This document shows, piece by piece, positions 27,605-37,629 of a stretch of 64,000 bases of DNA. This DNA comes from Streptomyces sp. Tue 6430 (lineage in GTDB: Bacteria > Actinomycetota > Actinomycetes > Streptomycetales > Streptomycetaceae): the NCBI GenBank assembly GCA_021568835.1, contig JAKGSH010000010.1:186001-250000 (forward strand), written 5' to 3'. Made by a program: the position numbers and the translations under genes. The notes under the pieces are model-generated. The model made no database searches. It saw only the letters and a program-made list of their open reading frames with translations, and was not told where the DNA came from. How positions within the stretch are numbered: the first letter of the stretch is position 1; every line of letters begins with the position of its first letter.

Positions 27605-27787
27605 ATGCCCGGTTCCACGAACGGTCCGGCGGACGGTTCCACGAAGACCATGGGGGTGCTCACCATCGGCGGCCTCGTCGCGGTGACGGCCTACACGGTG
27701 GCGCTCGGCAGCAACGGCTGGCTGTGGTTCGGCTGGGTCGTGCTGGGTCTGATCACGCTCGCGATGGTCGCCACGCGCACGACGTGA
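27605..27787 (+). CDS. small membrane protein
   Basis: A 60-residue protein with a Ser/Thr/Gly-rich start (PGSTNGPADGSTK) and two hydrophobic segments, about residues 17-35 and 38-56 (WLWFGWVVLGLITLAMVA). I know similar unnamed Streptomyces proteins but no function. ATG 27605 is preceded at eight bases by GGAGGAGG, a strong ribosome site. It follows the ctaG-like gene, separated by a hairpin, and is convergent with the LytS-like kinase gene. Confidence 0.65.
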   Translation: MPGSTNGPADGSTKTMGVLTIGGLVAVTAYTVALGSNGWLWFGWVVLGLITLAMVATRTT

Positions 27788-27799
27788 GCGGCGGGCGGC

Positions 27800-29005
27800 T
27801 CACGCCGGGGTGCGGCGGGCCGCCGAGTGGACGCCCGGCTGGTACTTCGGCAGCCGGGCGCTGACCTTCATGCCCGCGCCGGGCGCCGTCTCGATGACGA
27901 GGCCGTGGTCGTCGCCGTACACCTGGCGGAGCCGGTCGTCGACGTTGCACAGCCCGATGCCGCCGGACGGGCTGACCCCGGCCGCCAGGATGCGGCCCAG
28001 CAGGACGGGGTCCATGCCCGCGCCGTCGTCCTCGATGACGACGAGGGCCTCGGCGCCGGCGTCCCGCGCGGTGATCTGGATGTGGCACTTGTCGGCCTTG
28101 CCCTCCAGTCCGTGCTTGACGGCGTTCTCCACCAGGGGCTGCAGGCAGAGGAAGGGCAGGGCCACCGGGAGGACCTCCGGGGCTATCTGGAGGGTGACGG
28201 AGAGGCGGTCGCCGAAGCGGGCCCGCACCAGCGCCAGGTACTGGTCGATGGCGTGCAGCTCGTCGGCGAGGGTGGTGAAGTCGCCGTGCCGGCGGAACGA
28301 GTAGCGGGTGAAGTCGGCGAACTCCAGGAGCAGCTCGCGGGCCCGCTCGGGGTCGGTGCGGACGAACGAGGCGATCACCGCGAGCGAGTTGAAGATGAAG
28401 TGCGGGGAGATCTGGGCGCGCAGGGCCTTGATCTCGGCCTCGATGAGGCGGGTGCGGGAGTCGTCGAGGTCGGCGAGTTCGAGCTGGACGCTCACCCAGC
28501 GGGCCACCTCCCCCGCGGCCCGGACCAGGACCGCGGACTCACGGGGCGCGCAGACGACGAGGGCGCCGTGCACCCGGTCGTCGACGGTGAGCGGGGTCAG
28601 GACGGCCCAGCGGACCGGGCAGTCGGGGGCGTCGCAGGTGAGCGGGAAGGCCTCGCCGCGGCCGGTGTCCAGCGCGCCGGCCAGCCGGGCCATGATCTCC
28701 GTGCGGTGGTGGGCGCCCACGCCGTCCCAGGCCAGCAGCTGTTCGCGGTCGGTCAGGCAGAGGGCGTCCGTGCCGAGCAGGGTGCGCAGCCGGCCGGCGG
28801 ACCTGCGGGCCGTCTCCTCCGTGAGGCCGGCGCGCAGGGGCGGGGCCGCGAGGGAGGCGGTGTGCAGGGTCTGGAAGGTGGCGTGCTCGACGGGGGTGCC
28901 GAGGTCGCCGAGGCTCTGCGGGCGGGCGGTGCGGCGGCCCAGCCAGAAACCGGCCGCGAGGAAGGGCAGGATCGCGATGCACAGGCCCGCCAGGAAGCCG
29001 CTCAT
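27800..29005 (-). CDS. LytS-like sensor histidine kinase
   Basis: A 401-residue kinase with a single N-terminal hydrophobic anchor (residues 4-22), a GAF-like middle (about 90-190; FPLTCDAPDCPVRWAVLTPL), a short coiled coil and the LytS-type kinase core. The core has ALRAQISPHFIFNSLAVI with the phospho-accepting His, PLVENAVKHGLEG (N box) and IEDDGAGM (G1). Its ATG overlaps the stop of the symporter gene (ATGA). With the LytTR regulator at the front of the same operon it forms a complete two-component system surrounding a transporter. The signal is probably the transported solute. Confidence 0.9.
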   Translation of the reverse strand: MSGFLAGLCIAILPFLAAGFWLGRRTARPQSLGDLGTPVEHATFQTLHTASLAAPPLRAGLTEETARRSAGRLRTLLGTDALCLTDREQLLAWDGVGAHHRTEIMARLAGALDTGRGEAFPLTCDAPDCPVRWAVLTPLTVDDRVHGALVVCAPRESAVLVRAAGEVARWVSVQLELADLDDSRTRLIEAEIKALRAQISPHFIFNSLAVIASFVRTDPERARELLLEFADFTRYSFRRHGDFTTLADELHAIDQYLALVRARFGDRLSVTLQIAPEVLPVALPFLCLQPLVENAVKHGLEGKADKCHIQITARDAGAEALVVIEDDGAGMDPVLLGRILAAGVSPSGGIGLCNVDDRLRQVYGDDHGLVIETAPGAGMKVSARLPKYQPGVHSAARRTPA

Positions 29006-30716
29006 GCCTTGACCTCCGCCGCCCGCAGCTCCTCGGGGAGGTGGAAGCGGGCCAGGATGGACGCCGTGCCGGCCGGGACGCGGCCCGGGGTCGCCAACGA
29101 GACCAGGATCATGGTGAGGAAGCCCAGCGGGACCGACCACAGGGCGGGCCAGGCCAGCAGGGCGTGCGGTCCGCCCGTCACCGGCAGGCCCGCCATGGTC
29201 GCGGCGACGGCGGCGAAGGCCGAGCCGCCGCCCACGAGCATCCCGGCGGCCGCGCCCGGCGGGGTCAGTCGCCGCCACCAGATGCCGAGGACGAGCAGCG
29301 GGCAGAACGAGGACGCGGACACCGCGAAGGCCAGGCCCACCGCGTCGGCCACCGGCAGCCCGCCCACCAGCAGGCTCGCGGCGAGCGGGACGACCATGGC
29401 GAGACCGGTGCCGAGCCGGAAGTGCCGTACGCCGCGGGTGGGCAGGACGTCCTGGGTGAGGACGCCCGCCACGGCCATGGTCAGGCCCGACGCGGTGGAC
29501 AGGAACGCCGCGAAGGCGCCGCCCGCGACCAGCGCGCCGAGCAGGTCGCCGCCGAGGCCGCCGATCATCCGGTCGGGCAGCAGCAGGACGGCCGCGTCGG
29601 CGTCGCCGGCGAGGGCAAGTTCCGGGGCGTACAGGCGGCCGAGGGCCCCGTAGACGGGCGGCAGCAGGTAGAAGGCGCCGATGAGGGCGAGGACGACGAC
29701 GGTGGTGCGGCGGGCGGCGACACCGTGTGGGCTGGTGTAGAAGCGGACGACGACGTGCGGCAGCCCCATCGTGCCGAGGAAGGTCGCGAGGATCAGGCCG
29801 TACGTCGCGTACAGGGGGCGTTCCTCGCGGCCGGCGGCGAGGCTGGTGGACATGCCGCCGTTGCCGCCGCGCTCGGCGGCGGGGACGGGGGTGCCCGGGG
29901 CGAAGACGAGGCGGGTGCCCCGCTCGATGCGGTGGGTGCCGGCGGGCAGGCTCAGTGCGGCCCGCTCGTGCCGTCGGCCGTCGACGGTGCCGGTCACCGT
30001 CACGGTCAGGGGCCGGTCCAGTGCCAGGTCGAGGGTGGAGTCGACCCGGACGGCCCGCTGGTCGCGGAAGGCGGGCGGCTCCTCGAAGACCCGGCGGGGC
30101 GCGCCGTCGCCCTGCCAGGCGAGGACCAGGAACAGGGCGGGGACGAGGAGGGCGGTCAGCTTGAGCCAGTACTGGAAGGCCTGCACGAAGGTGATGCTGC
30201 GCATGCCGCCGGCGGCGACGGTCGCGGTGACGACCACGGCCACGATCAGCCCGCCGAGCGAGTCGGGTGCCCCGGTGAGCACGGTCAGGGTCAGTCCGGC
30301 GCCCTGGAGCTGGGGCAGCAGGTAGAGCCAGCCGATGCCCACGACGAAGGCGCCCGCGAGTCGCCGCACCGCCTGGGAGGCGAGGCGGGCCTCGGCGAAG
30401 TCGGGAGGGTGTAGGCGCCGGAGCGGCGCAGCGGGGCGGCGACGAAGAGGAGCAGCACCAGGTAGCCGGCGGTGTAGCCGACCGGGTACCAGAGCATGTC
30501 CGGGCCCTGCACGAGGACCAGTCCGGCGATGCCGAGGAAGGAGGCCGCGGAGAGGTACTCGCCGCTGATGGCGGCCGCGTTGAGGCGGGGGCCGACGGTG
30601 CGGGAGGCGACGTAGAAGTCGGAGGTCGTGCGGGAGATGCGCAGGCCGAAGGCGCCGACGAGGACGGTCGCCACGACGACCAGGGCGACGGCGGGGACGG
30701 CGAACGCGGAGTTCAC
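29002..30716 (-). CDS. sodium/solute symporter (SSS family, ActP/MctC-like), frameshifted
   Basis: The repaired protein is 571 residues with about thirteen hydrophobic helices. ISRTTSDFYVASRTVGPRLNAAAISGEY is read in pieces at the N-terminus, typical of acetate/monocarboxylate symporters. An extracytoplasmic hydrophilic domain of about 110 residues (near residues 210-320 from the start, RVDSTLDLALDRPLTV region) is inserted between helices, as in actinobacterial MctC/ActP relatives. One base is lost at 30402-30405 (restoring AYTLPDFAEARLA). The GTG start overlaps the DUF485 stop. Predicted substrate: a short monocarboxylate such as acetate or pyruvate; inference from family. Confidence 0.87.
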
Positions 30717-31116
30717 CGGTCCTCGACCAGGCGGACGAGGTCGCGTTCGTTGCGTTCGGCGCGGCGGACGTACCAGCGGGCGAGCAGGACCAGCGGGGCG
30801 TACAGGCCGAAGCCGAGGACCGCCCACTCCAGGCGGCGGGCGTCGGGCAGCGCCGCGAACAGCAGGGGCAGTGGGCCGACCAGCAGCACGAGGACGGCGA
30901 ACACGGTGAGCGCGGCCCGCAGCTGGGTGCGCATCAGGGAGCGGACGTAGGTGTGGCCGAGGGTCGTCTGCTCGTCGATCTCGGTGCGCGGGCGGTAGTA
31001 GCCGGAGGCGTGGGGGTACCGCCCGCGGGAGCGGGGCCGGGCGTGCGGGAGGGGCGGCGGGGCGGGGCGGTGACGACGACGCGGCGCTCGGCGGGGTCCT
31101 GCTGGGGCACGGTCAC
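30713..31116 (-). CDS. DUF485-like small membrane protein, frameshifted
   Basis: After repair, 134 residues: a Pro/Arg-rich N-terminus, then YPHASGYYRPRTEIDEQTTL, and two membrane helices (VFAVLVLLVGPLPLLFA and LGFGLYAPLVLLARWYV) followed by a charged tail. DUF485 proteins are small partners encoded before acetate-type SSS symporters, and the position here is exactly that. One base is lost near 31018-31023, splitting it into two short frames. GTG 31116 overlaps the response-regulator stop (GTGA), and its own stop overlaps the symporter start. Confidence 0.72.
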
Positions 31117-31862
31117 GGCCTCCTCATCAGCAGGTCCCGCAGTTCGCGGGCGTGACGGCGGCTGACCTGGAGTTCCTCGCCGCCGACGACGACGCTGACC
31201 GTGCCGGCGTCCAGGCGGAGCTCGCCGATGTGGCGCAGGCCGACGAGGTGGCGGCGGTGGATGCGGACGAAGCCGCGGGCCCGCCAGCGCTCCTCCAGGG
31301 TGGACAGCGGGATGCGGACGAGGTGGCTGCCGCGGTCGGTGTGCAGGCGGGCGTAGTCGCCCTGGGCCTCGACGTGGGTGATGTCGTCCACGGACACGAA
31401 CCGGGTCACGCCGCCCAGCTCGACGGGTATGTGGTCGGGGTCGGGTTCGTGGACGGGGACGCGCGGGGTGGTGCCGCGCAGTTCGACGGCGCGGCGGACG
31501 GCCTCGGCGAGCCGTTCCTTGCGGACCGGTTTGAGGACGTAGTCGACGGCCTTGAGGTCGAAGGCCTGGACGGCGAAGTCCTCGTGGGCGGTGACGAACA
31601 CGACCAGGGGCGGGCGGGCGAAGCCGGTGAGCAGCCGGGCCAGGTCGAGGCCGTCGAGGCCGGGCATCTGGATGTCGAGGAAGACGACGTCGACGGCGTC
31701 GGGGCCTTCGGGGCCGGATTCCAGGGCCCGGTTGATCCGGCGCAGCGCCTCCGTCGCGTCACCGGCGCCCTCCACGCTGTTGATCCGGGGATCCGCGGAG
31801 AGCAGATAGAGCAGTTCCTCCAGCGAGGGGCGTTCGTCGTCGACGGCGAGGGCGCGCAGCAT
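31113..31862 (-). CDS. LytTR family response regulator
   Basis: A 249-residue regulator. The receiver domain (residues 1-125) has the acidic pair VDDE, phospho-acceptor Asp63 in VVFLDIQMPGLDG, a Thr in FVTAHED and the Lys in DYVLKPVRKER. The C-terminal LytTR DNA-binding domain (about 145-245) includes FVSVDDITHVEAQGDYARLH and FVRIHRRHLV. First gene of an operon ending in a LytS-like kinase, each junction a four-base overlap. TACACT eight bases before the ATG suggests a near-leaderless start. It probably activates symporter expression. Confidence 0.93.
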   Translation of the reverse strand: MLRALAVDDERPSLEELLYLLSADPRINSVEGAGDATEALRRINRALESGPEGPDAVDVVFLDIQMPGLDGLDLARLLTGFARPPLVVFVTAHEDFAVQAFDLKAVDYVLKPVRKERLAEAVRRAVELRGTTPRVPVHEPDPDHIPVELGGVTRFVSVDDITHVEAQGDYARLHTDRGSHLVRIPLSTLEERWRARGFVRIHRRHLVGLRHIGELRLDAGTVSVVVGGEELQVSRRHARELRDLLMRRP

Positions 31863-31870
31863 GAAGGTGG

Positions 31871-31934
31871 AGTGTAGGGGCGATCCGGACGGCTGGACAT
31901 GTGCCGGGGCACGGACGTGTGCGCTGGATACAGT
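31871..31934. promoter_or_regulatory. divergent promoters for the LytTR operon and lrp gene
   Basis: On the minus strand TACACT (31876-31871) is eight bases before ATG 31862; on the plus strand TACAGT (31929-31934) is six bases before ATG 31941. Both starts lack ribosome sites, pointing to paired leaderless promoters in a 78-base gap. Confidence 0.45.
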
Positions 31935-31940
31935 GCCCCT

Positions 31941-32464
31941 ATGAACAGCGGCCCCGCCCCTTTCGACGGACTCGACCGGAAGATCCTCACCGCGCTGATG
32001 GCGAACGCCAGGACGAGCTTCGCCGAGATCGGCACGGCGATCGGGCTGTCGGCCACGGCGGTCAAGCGCCGGGTGGACCGGCTGCGGGACAGCGGGGTGA
32101 TCACCGGGTTCACGGCGACGGTGCGGCCGTCGGCGCTGGGCTGGCGCACGGAGGCGTACGTGGAGGTGTACTGCGAGGGGCGGCGCCGCCGCGGCGGCTC
32201 GCGGAGGTGGTGCGCAACCATCCGGAGATCACCGCGGCGATGACGGTGACGGGCGGCGCGGACGCGCTGCTGCACGTGCGGGCGCGGGACGTGGAGCACT
32301 TCGAGGAGGTGCTGGAGCGCATCCGGGTGGAGCCGTTCATCCGCAAGACGATCAGCGTGATGGTGCTGTCGCACCTGCTGCCGGAGAGCCCGGAGGCGGG
32401 TGCGACCCACGAGGCCCCGCACGCCCCGCACACCACTTCCGGCGACGCAGCGAACATGCGCTGA
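31941..32464 (+). CDS. Lrp/AsnC family regulator, frameshifted
   Basis: The repaired protein is 174 residues. The AsnC-type HTH is at residues 8-60 (LDRKILTALMANARTSFAEI, then GLSATAVKRRVDRLRDSGVI) and the RAM/effector domain follows (HPEITAAMTVTGGADALLHV). One G is lost in the run 32177-32180 (restoring CEGAAPPRRLAEVV). It lies directly upstream of the dimethylargininase and ornithine aminotransferase genes and probably controls them in response to arginine or a related amino acid; ArgP/Lrp-type arginine control is known in the family. Start ATG 31941 seems leaderless. Confidence 0.87.
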
Positions 32465-32590
32465 GCAGGGTGAAGACGCAGCATTCCTGCGTGAACGCGC
32501 AGCTCATCTTCCTTGTCCGGCGTCCCGCCCGCTTCCTACCGTGGTGTCACCCCCCAGTCGACCGCGCAGGAAAAGCGGAGGAACCCCTCT

Positions 32591-33412
32591 GTGACCGTCA
32601 GCCGTGTGCCACGCCTTCGGCGTTTCCTCGTCTGCGAACCCAGACATTTCGCCGTGCAGTACGCGATCAATCCCTGGATGCATCCCGACTCCCCCGTCGA
32701 CGTCGACCTCGCGCACGCGCAGTGGCAGGCGCTGATCAGCGCCTATCGTGCGCACGGCCACACCGTCGACACCGTCGAGCCCGCCCCCGGGCTGCCCGAC
32801 ATGGTCTTCGCCGCGAACTCGGCGGTCGTCGTCGACGGCCGCGTCTTCGGCTCCCTCTTCCACGCTCCGGAGCGGCGTGCCGAGTCCGTCCACTACGACA
32901 GCTGGTTCAAGACGGCGGGCTTCGACGTCCACCGGCCCGCGTCCGTCTGCGAGGGCGAGGGCGACCTGGTGTGGACCGGCCGGTACATGCTGGCCGGCAC
33001 CGGGTTCCGCACCACCCGCGAGGCGCACCGGGAGGTGCAGGAGTTCTTCGGGCACCCGGTGGTCAGCCTGACGCTGGTGGACCCGCACTTCTACCACCTG
33101 GACACCGCGCTGTTCGTGCTGGACGGCGGACCCGACGGAAACATCGCCTACTACCCCGAGGCGTTCTCGCCGGGAAGCCGTGAGGTGCTCGCCCGGCTCT
33201 ACCCGGACGCGGTGCTCGCCACCCGCGACGACGCGATGACGTTCGGGCTGAACTCCGTCTCCGACGGCCGCAACGTCTTCATCGCGCCGCGTGCCGAGGC
33301 GCTCGCCGAGCGTCTCGCCGACCACGGCTACGTCCCCGTCCCCGTCGACCTCTCGGAGTTCCAGAAGGCCGGAGGTGGCATCAAGTGCTGCACCCAGGAG
33401 ATCCGTCCATGA
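32591..33412 (+). CDS. ddaH: dimethylarginine dimethylaminohydrolase (dimethylargininase)
   Basis: A 273-residue enzyme of the guanidino-modifying superfamily, which converts methylated arginine to citrulline plus methylamine. Features: PDMVFAANSAVV, FYHLDTALF with the catalytic His, and a C-terminal GGGIKCCTQEI bearing the nucleophilic Cys. GTG 32591 follows GGAGG. Its stop overlaps the rocD start (ATGA), so the two form an arginine/ornithine catabolic operon under the upstream Lrp protein. Other guanidino substrates cannot be excluded by sequence alone. Confidence 0.87.
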   Translation: MTVSRVPRLRRFLVCEPRHFAVQYAINPWMHPDSPVDVDLAHAQWQALISAYRAHGHTVDTVEPAPGLPDMVFAANSAVVVDGRVFGSLFHAPERRAESVHYDSWFKTAGFDVHRPASVCEGEGDLVWTGRYMLAGTGFRTTREAHREVQEFFGHPVVSLTLVDPHFYHLDTALFVLDGGPDGNIAYYPEAFSPGSREVLARLYPDAVLATRDDAMTFGLNSVSDGRNVFIAPRAEALAERLADHGYVPVPVDLSEFQKAGGGIKCCTQEIRP

Positions 33413-34628
33413 CCGCACCCGCCCGCCCGCGCACGTCCGCCGACCTGATCCGGGCCGAGGAGCCCGTCCTCGCACACAACTACCACCCGCTGCCCGTGGT
33501 CGTCGCGCGTGCCGAGGGGTCTGGGTGGAGGACGTCGAGGGCCGCCGCTACCTCGACATGCTGGCCGGGTACTCGGCGCTGAACTTCGGGCACCGCCACC
33601 CGCTGCTGATCGAGGCCGCGCACCGCCAGCTGGACCGGCTGACGCTGACCTCCCGCGCCTTCCACAACGACAAGCTCGCCGAGTTCGCGGAACGGCTCGC
33701 CCGGCTGACCGGGCTGGACATGGTGCTGCCGATGAACACCGGCGCCGAGGCCGTCGAGAGCGGGATCAAGGTGGCCCGCAAGTGGGCGTACGACGTGAAG
33801 GGGGTGCCGGCCGACCGGGCGACCATCGTGGTGGCCGCCGACAACTTCCACGGCCGTACGACGACGATCGTCAGCTTCTCGACGGACGAGACGGCGCGGG
33901 CCGGGTTCGGGCCGTTCACGCCGGGGTTCCGGATCGTGCCGTACAACGACCTGGCGGCGCTGGAGGCGGCGGTCGACGAGACGACGGCGGCCGTGCTGCT
34001 CGAGCCGATCCAGGGTGAGGCGGGCGTCGTCATCCCGGACGACGGCTACCTGGCCGGGGTGCGGGAGCTGACCCGGCGCCGGGGCTGCCTCTTCGTCGCC
34101 GACGAGATCCAGTCCGGGCTCGGGCGCACCGGCCGGACGCTGGCCGTCGACCACGAGGGGGTCGTCCCCGACGTGCTGCTGCTCGGCAAGGCGCTGGGCG
34201 GCGGGATCGTGCCGGTGTCGGCCGTCGTGGCGCGGCGCGAGGTGCTGTCCGTGCTGCGGCCGGGTGAGCACGGGTCGACGTTCGGCGGGAACCCGCTGGC
34301 GGCGGCGGTGGGGACGGCGGTGGTGTCGCTGCTGGAGACCGGTGAGTTCCAGGCGCGGGCGGCCGCGCTGGGGAGTGTCCTGCGGGACGGGCTGACCGGG
34401 CTGGTGGGCCGGGGAGTCGTCGGGTTCCGCGCGCGCGGGCTGTGGGCGGGGGTCGACGTGGACCCGGCGATCGGCACCGGCCGGGAGATCGGCGAACGGC
34501 TGCTCGCGCGGGGCGTCCTGGCGAAGGACACCCACGGCTCCACCATCCGCCTGGCCCCGCCCCTGACGATCACGGAGGAGGAGCTGCGGATGGCGCTGGA
34601 GACGCTGGAGGAGGTGCTGAGGGCGTAG
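33409..34628 (+). CDS. rocD: ornithine aminotransferase, frameshifted
   Basis: After repair a 406-residue class III, PLP-dependent aminotransferase moving the delta-amino group of ornithine to 2-oxoglutarate. Motifs: MNTGAEAVESGIKVARKW, LFVADEIQSGLGRTG, and LLLGKALGGG with the PLP-binding Lys; EHGSTFGGNPL also fits RocD. One G is lost in the run 33516-33519 (restoring ARAEGVWVEDVEG). ATG 33409 overlaps the ddaH stop by four bases. Together with dimethylargininase it channels arginine derivatives toward glutamate. Followed by a strong hairpin. Confidence 0.92.
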
Positions 34629-34641
34629 GCGGCAGGGCCTC

Positions 34642-34674
34642 GGGGTCCCCGGGTGGTTCCCCTCCGGGGACCCC
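34642..34674 (+). terminator. rocD terminator
   Basis: GGGGTCCCCGG (34642-34652) and CCGGGGACCCC (34664-34674) form a perfect 11-base stem with an 11-base loop, 14 bases past the rocD stop. Confidence 0.8.
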
Positions 34675-34675
34675 T

Positions 34676-34742
34676 GGGGCTCTCGGGGCTCCCGGGGCTC
34701 TCAGGGCTCTCGGGGCTCTCGGGGCTCTCGGGGCTCTCGGGG
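34676..34742 (+). repeat. 9-bp tandem repeat
   Basis: About seven copies of GGGGCTCTC in a row, with single-base variants in the second (GGGGCTCCC) and fourth (AGGGCTCTC) and a partial eighth. It lies in the 356-base gap between rocD and the SpoIIE gene, directly after the rocD terminator. The rest of the gap is GC-rich and shows no gene. Confidence 0.85.
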
Positions 34743-34984
34743 AGGGTGATTCCCTCGTGGTTTCTTCGCCCCGCCGTCCACGCGGTCGCGGTGCGGCGCG
34801 CGGTCCGAGGCGGGCCGTGCGCGGCCCGCGCTCCCGGCTCCGCCGTGGCTCCGGTCGGTTCCGGGGAGCGGGGGTGCGGTCGGTCCGCCGGAGGCCTTCC
34901 CCGGGGTGCGGGGTGAAGATGGAGTCGAGACGTGGGAGAGGACTCACAGGACCATCAGGACCCTCAGCGACAGAGAGGTCGGCC

Positions 34985-37454
34985 GTGGGCAGTGACGACC
35001 TGGACGATGTTGCCCGCCGGCGGTTCGACGTGGCGGACGCCGTACCCCTGCTGCTCGACGCGCGTGGTGTGGTGACCAGCTGGACCAGGGACGCCGCACG
35101 GCTGTTCGGCTACGGGGCCGCGGAGGCGGTGGGCAGGGGCCTGGCCGATCTGCTGACGGCCGGGGACGCCGCGCGGGTGCCGGACGTGCTGGAGCAGTGC
35201 CGTCGGTCCGGCGGCTGGACGGGACTGCTGTCGGCCCGCCGCAAGGACCGACGGCCGGTGCCCGTGATGGCGCGGATCACCTCGGCGGACGAGCCCGCCG
35301 GGCCGTGGCACTGGCTGGTCCTGGTGAACGAGATGGGCGGGGCGCACGGCTGGAGCATGAGCCGTGACGTGCTGGAGCAGATGGTCGCCGGCTCGCCGAT
35401 CGGCATCGCGATCGTGGACACGGACCTGCGGTTCGTGTGGTCGAACACCGCGCTGGCCCAGTTCGGCGGCGGTGCGCCCGGCAGCCGGCTGGGGCTGCGG
35501 CTGGCGGACGTCCAGCCGGGCTTCGACGCGGAGGCGGTCGAGGCCCGGATGCGGCAGGTGCTGGAGACCGGCGAGCCCGTCGTCGGCTACGAGCACGTGG
35601 GGCGGCTGCGGGCCGCTCCGCAGCGCGAGACGGCGCACATGCTGTCGTTCACCCGTCTGGACGACGACCGCCGCCGGCCGATGGGCGTCTACTACACCGT
35701 CGTGGACATCACCGAACGGCACCGGGCCCGGCAGCGTCTCGCTCTGCTGGACCGGGCCGGCCGGCACATCGGCCGCAGCCTGGACATCGCCCGGACCGCG
35801 CAGGAACTGGCCGAGGTGGTGGTCCCCGGTTTCGCCGACGCCGTGGCCGTGGACCTTCTGGAGTCGGTGCTGCGGGGGCCGAGCCCGTGGTGGGTCGGGC
35901 GGCGCGGCCGGACGGGGCGATGGTGCTGCGCCGGGCCGGGCAGCGGTCGGCGGCGGACGGCCCGCGGCCGGCCGGGGAGACGGAGTCCGGCGCCGCCGTC
36001 GTGGCCCACCGGGCCGGGTCCCCCGCTGTCCGCTGTCTGGTGACCGGGCGGGCCTGGTGGGCGGAGCGGCTCTGGCCGGACGCCGCGGAGTGGAGCCCGG
36101 GCCTTCCGCCGCTGGGCGCCGCGCAGGGGGCCGGCGGGGAGCCGGCGAGCGCGCTGATCGTGCCCGTGCGGGCCCGTGGCGCCACCCTGGGGGTGGCCCT
36201 GTTCCTGCGCCGCGCCACGCGGGAGCCCTTCGGCGAGGACGACGTGACGCTGGCCGAGGACCTCGTCTCGCGCGCCGGCGTGTGCGTGGACAACGCCCGC
36301 CGTTACACCCGCGAACGGGACGCCGCCCTGGTGCTGCAGCGCAGCCTGCTCCCGCGCCGGCTGCCCGAGCAGGAGGCGGTCGAGGTGGCCGCCTGCTACC
36401 GGCCGGCGGACGAGCTGACCGGCCTCGGCGGCGACTGGTACGACCTCATCCCGCTCTCGGGGGCCCGCGTGGCCCTCGTGGTGGGCGAGGTGCAGGGGCA
36501 CGGCATCGCCGCCGCCGCGGCCATGGGGCGGCTGCGCACCGCCGTCCGCACCCTCGCCGCGCTGGAGCTGCCGCCCGACGAAATCCTCGCCCACCTCGAC
36601 GACCAGGTGGCGCGCACGGTCCAGGAGGACGCGGGAGAGGGCGCGGCGGCCGCGGAGGAGGGCGCGGCACAGGCCGTGGAGGCCGGGTGCCTGTACGTGG
36701 TGTACGACCCCGTCGACGGGCGGTGCGCGATGGCCGCCGCCGGGCATCCCGCCCCGGCGGTCGCGCTGCCCGACGGCACGGTCGCGTTCGTCGAGCTGCC
36801 GCAGGGGCCGCCGCTCGGGCGGGCGGGCCGTCCTTCGAGTCGGCCGAGCTGCTACTGCCGGAGGGCAGCACGCTGGCGCTGCACACGGACGGGCTGCTGG
36901 CCCAGGGCGGGCGGGGGGCGCCGGACGCCGCCCGGGAGCAGTTGGTGCGGGCCCTGAAGGCACGGGCGGAGTCGCTGGACCTGCGCTGCCGGACGGTGGT
37001 CGACCTGCTGGTCCCGGACCGCCCGTACGACGACGTGGCCCTGCTGATGGCCCGTACCCGGCGGCTGCCACCGGACCGGGTCGCGCAGTGGGAACTGCCC
37101 GCCGATCCGGCCGGGGTCGCGGAGGCCCGCAAGGCCGCGGCCCGCCGGCTCGCGGAGTGGGGCCTCGCGGAGCTGTCGTTCACCACCGAGCTGGTCGTCA
37201 GCGAGCTGGTCACCAACGCCATCCGGTACGCCGACGGTCCGATCCTGCTGCGCCTGATCCGCGAGCGCACCCTGGTCTGCGAGGTGCACGACGGCGGCGC
37301 CACCGCTCCACATCTGCGCCACCCCCGCACCACCGACGAGGGCGGCCGCGGCCTGCTGCTGGTCTCCAGCATGACCCGGCGCTGGGGCACGCGGTTCGTC
37401 CCCGACGGAAAGATCATCTGGGCCGAGCAGTCCCTCACCGACCCCGACGCCTGA
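34985..37454 (+). CDS. PAS-GAF-SpoIIE phosphatase fused to an RsbW-like kinase domain, frameshifted
   Basis: The repaired protein is about 823 residues: two PAS domains (about 15-110 and 130-245, ending VVDITERHRARQR), a GAF domain (about 255-430), a PP2C/SpoIIE phosphatase domain (DELTGLGGDWYDLIPLSG, AAAGHPAPAV, LALHTDG) and a C-terminal HATPase of the anti-sigma type (ELVVSELVTNAIRYADG, DEGGRGLLLV). It should couple a sensed signal to dephosphorylation of an anti-sigma antagonist. One G is lost at 35874-35878 and one base at 36823-36828. Start GTG 34985 follows GAGAGG; ATG 34919 is an alternative. Very common in Streptomyces; partner unknown. Confidence 0.88.
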
Positions 37455-37483
37455 CGCCCCCTCCGCCGCACCCGCCCTCCGCC

Positions 37484-37576
37484 CTCCGCCGCGCCTTCCG
37501 TCCGCCCTCCACTCTCCGCCGCGCCTTCCGTCCGCCCTCCGTCGCACCCCGCCCCCGTCCTCCGTCGCACCCCGCC
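37484..37576 (+). repeat. pyrimidine-rich short repeats
   Basis: A 27-base unit (beginning CTCCGCCGCGCC, ending CCGCCCTCC) occurs twice, at 37484-37510 and 37514-37540, followed by two copies of CCTCCGTCGCACCCCGCC about 21 bases apart. It fills most of the gap between the two SpoIIE genes; no other feature is seen there. Confidence 0.75.
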
Positions 37577-37629
37577 TTCCGGTCACAGCGTGCGAAAATA
37601 TCCCGAAGACCGGCAGATGGGGCGTGTCC

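Noticed and set aside
34676..34742. CRISPR array
   Set aside because: The units are nine bases with no spacers between them, so this is a simple tandem repeat.
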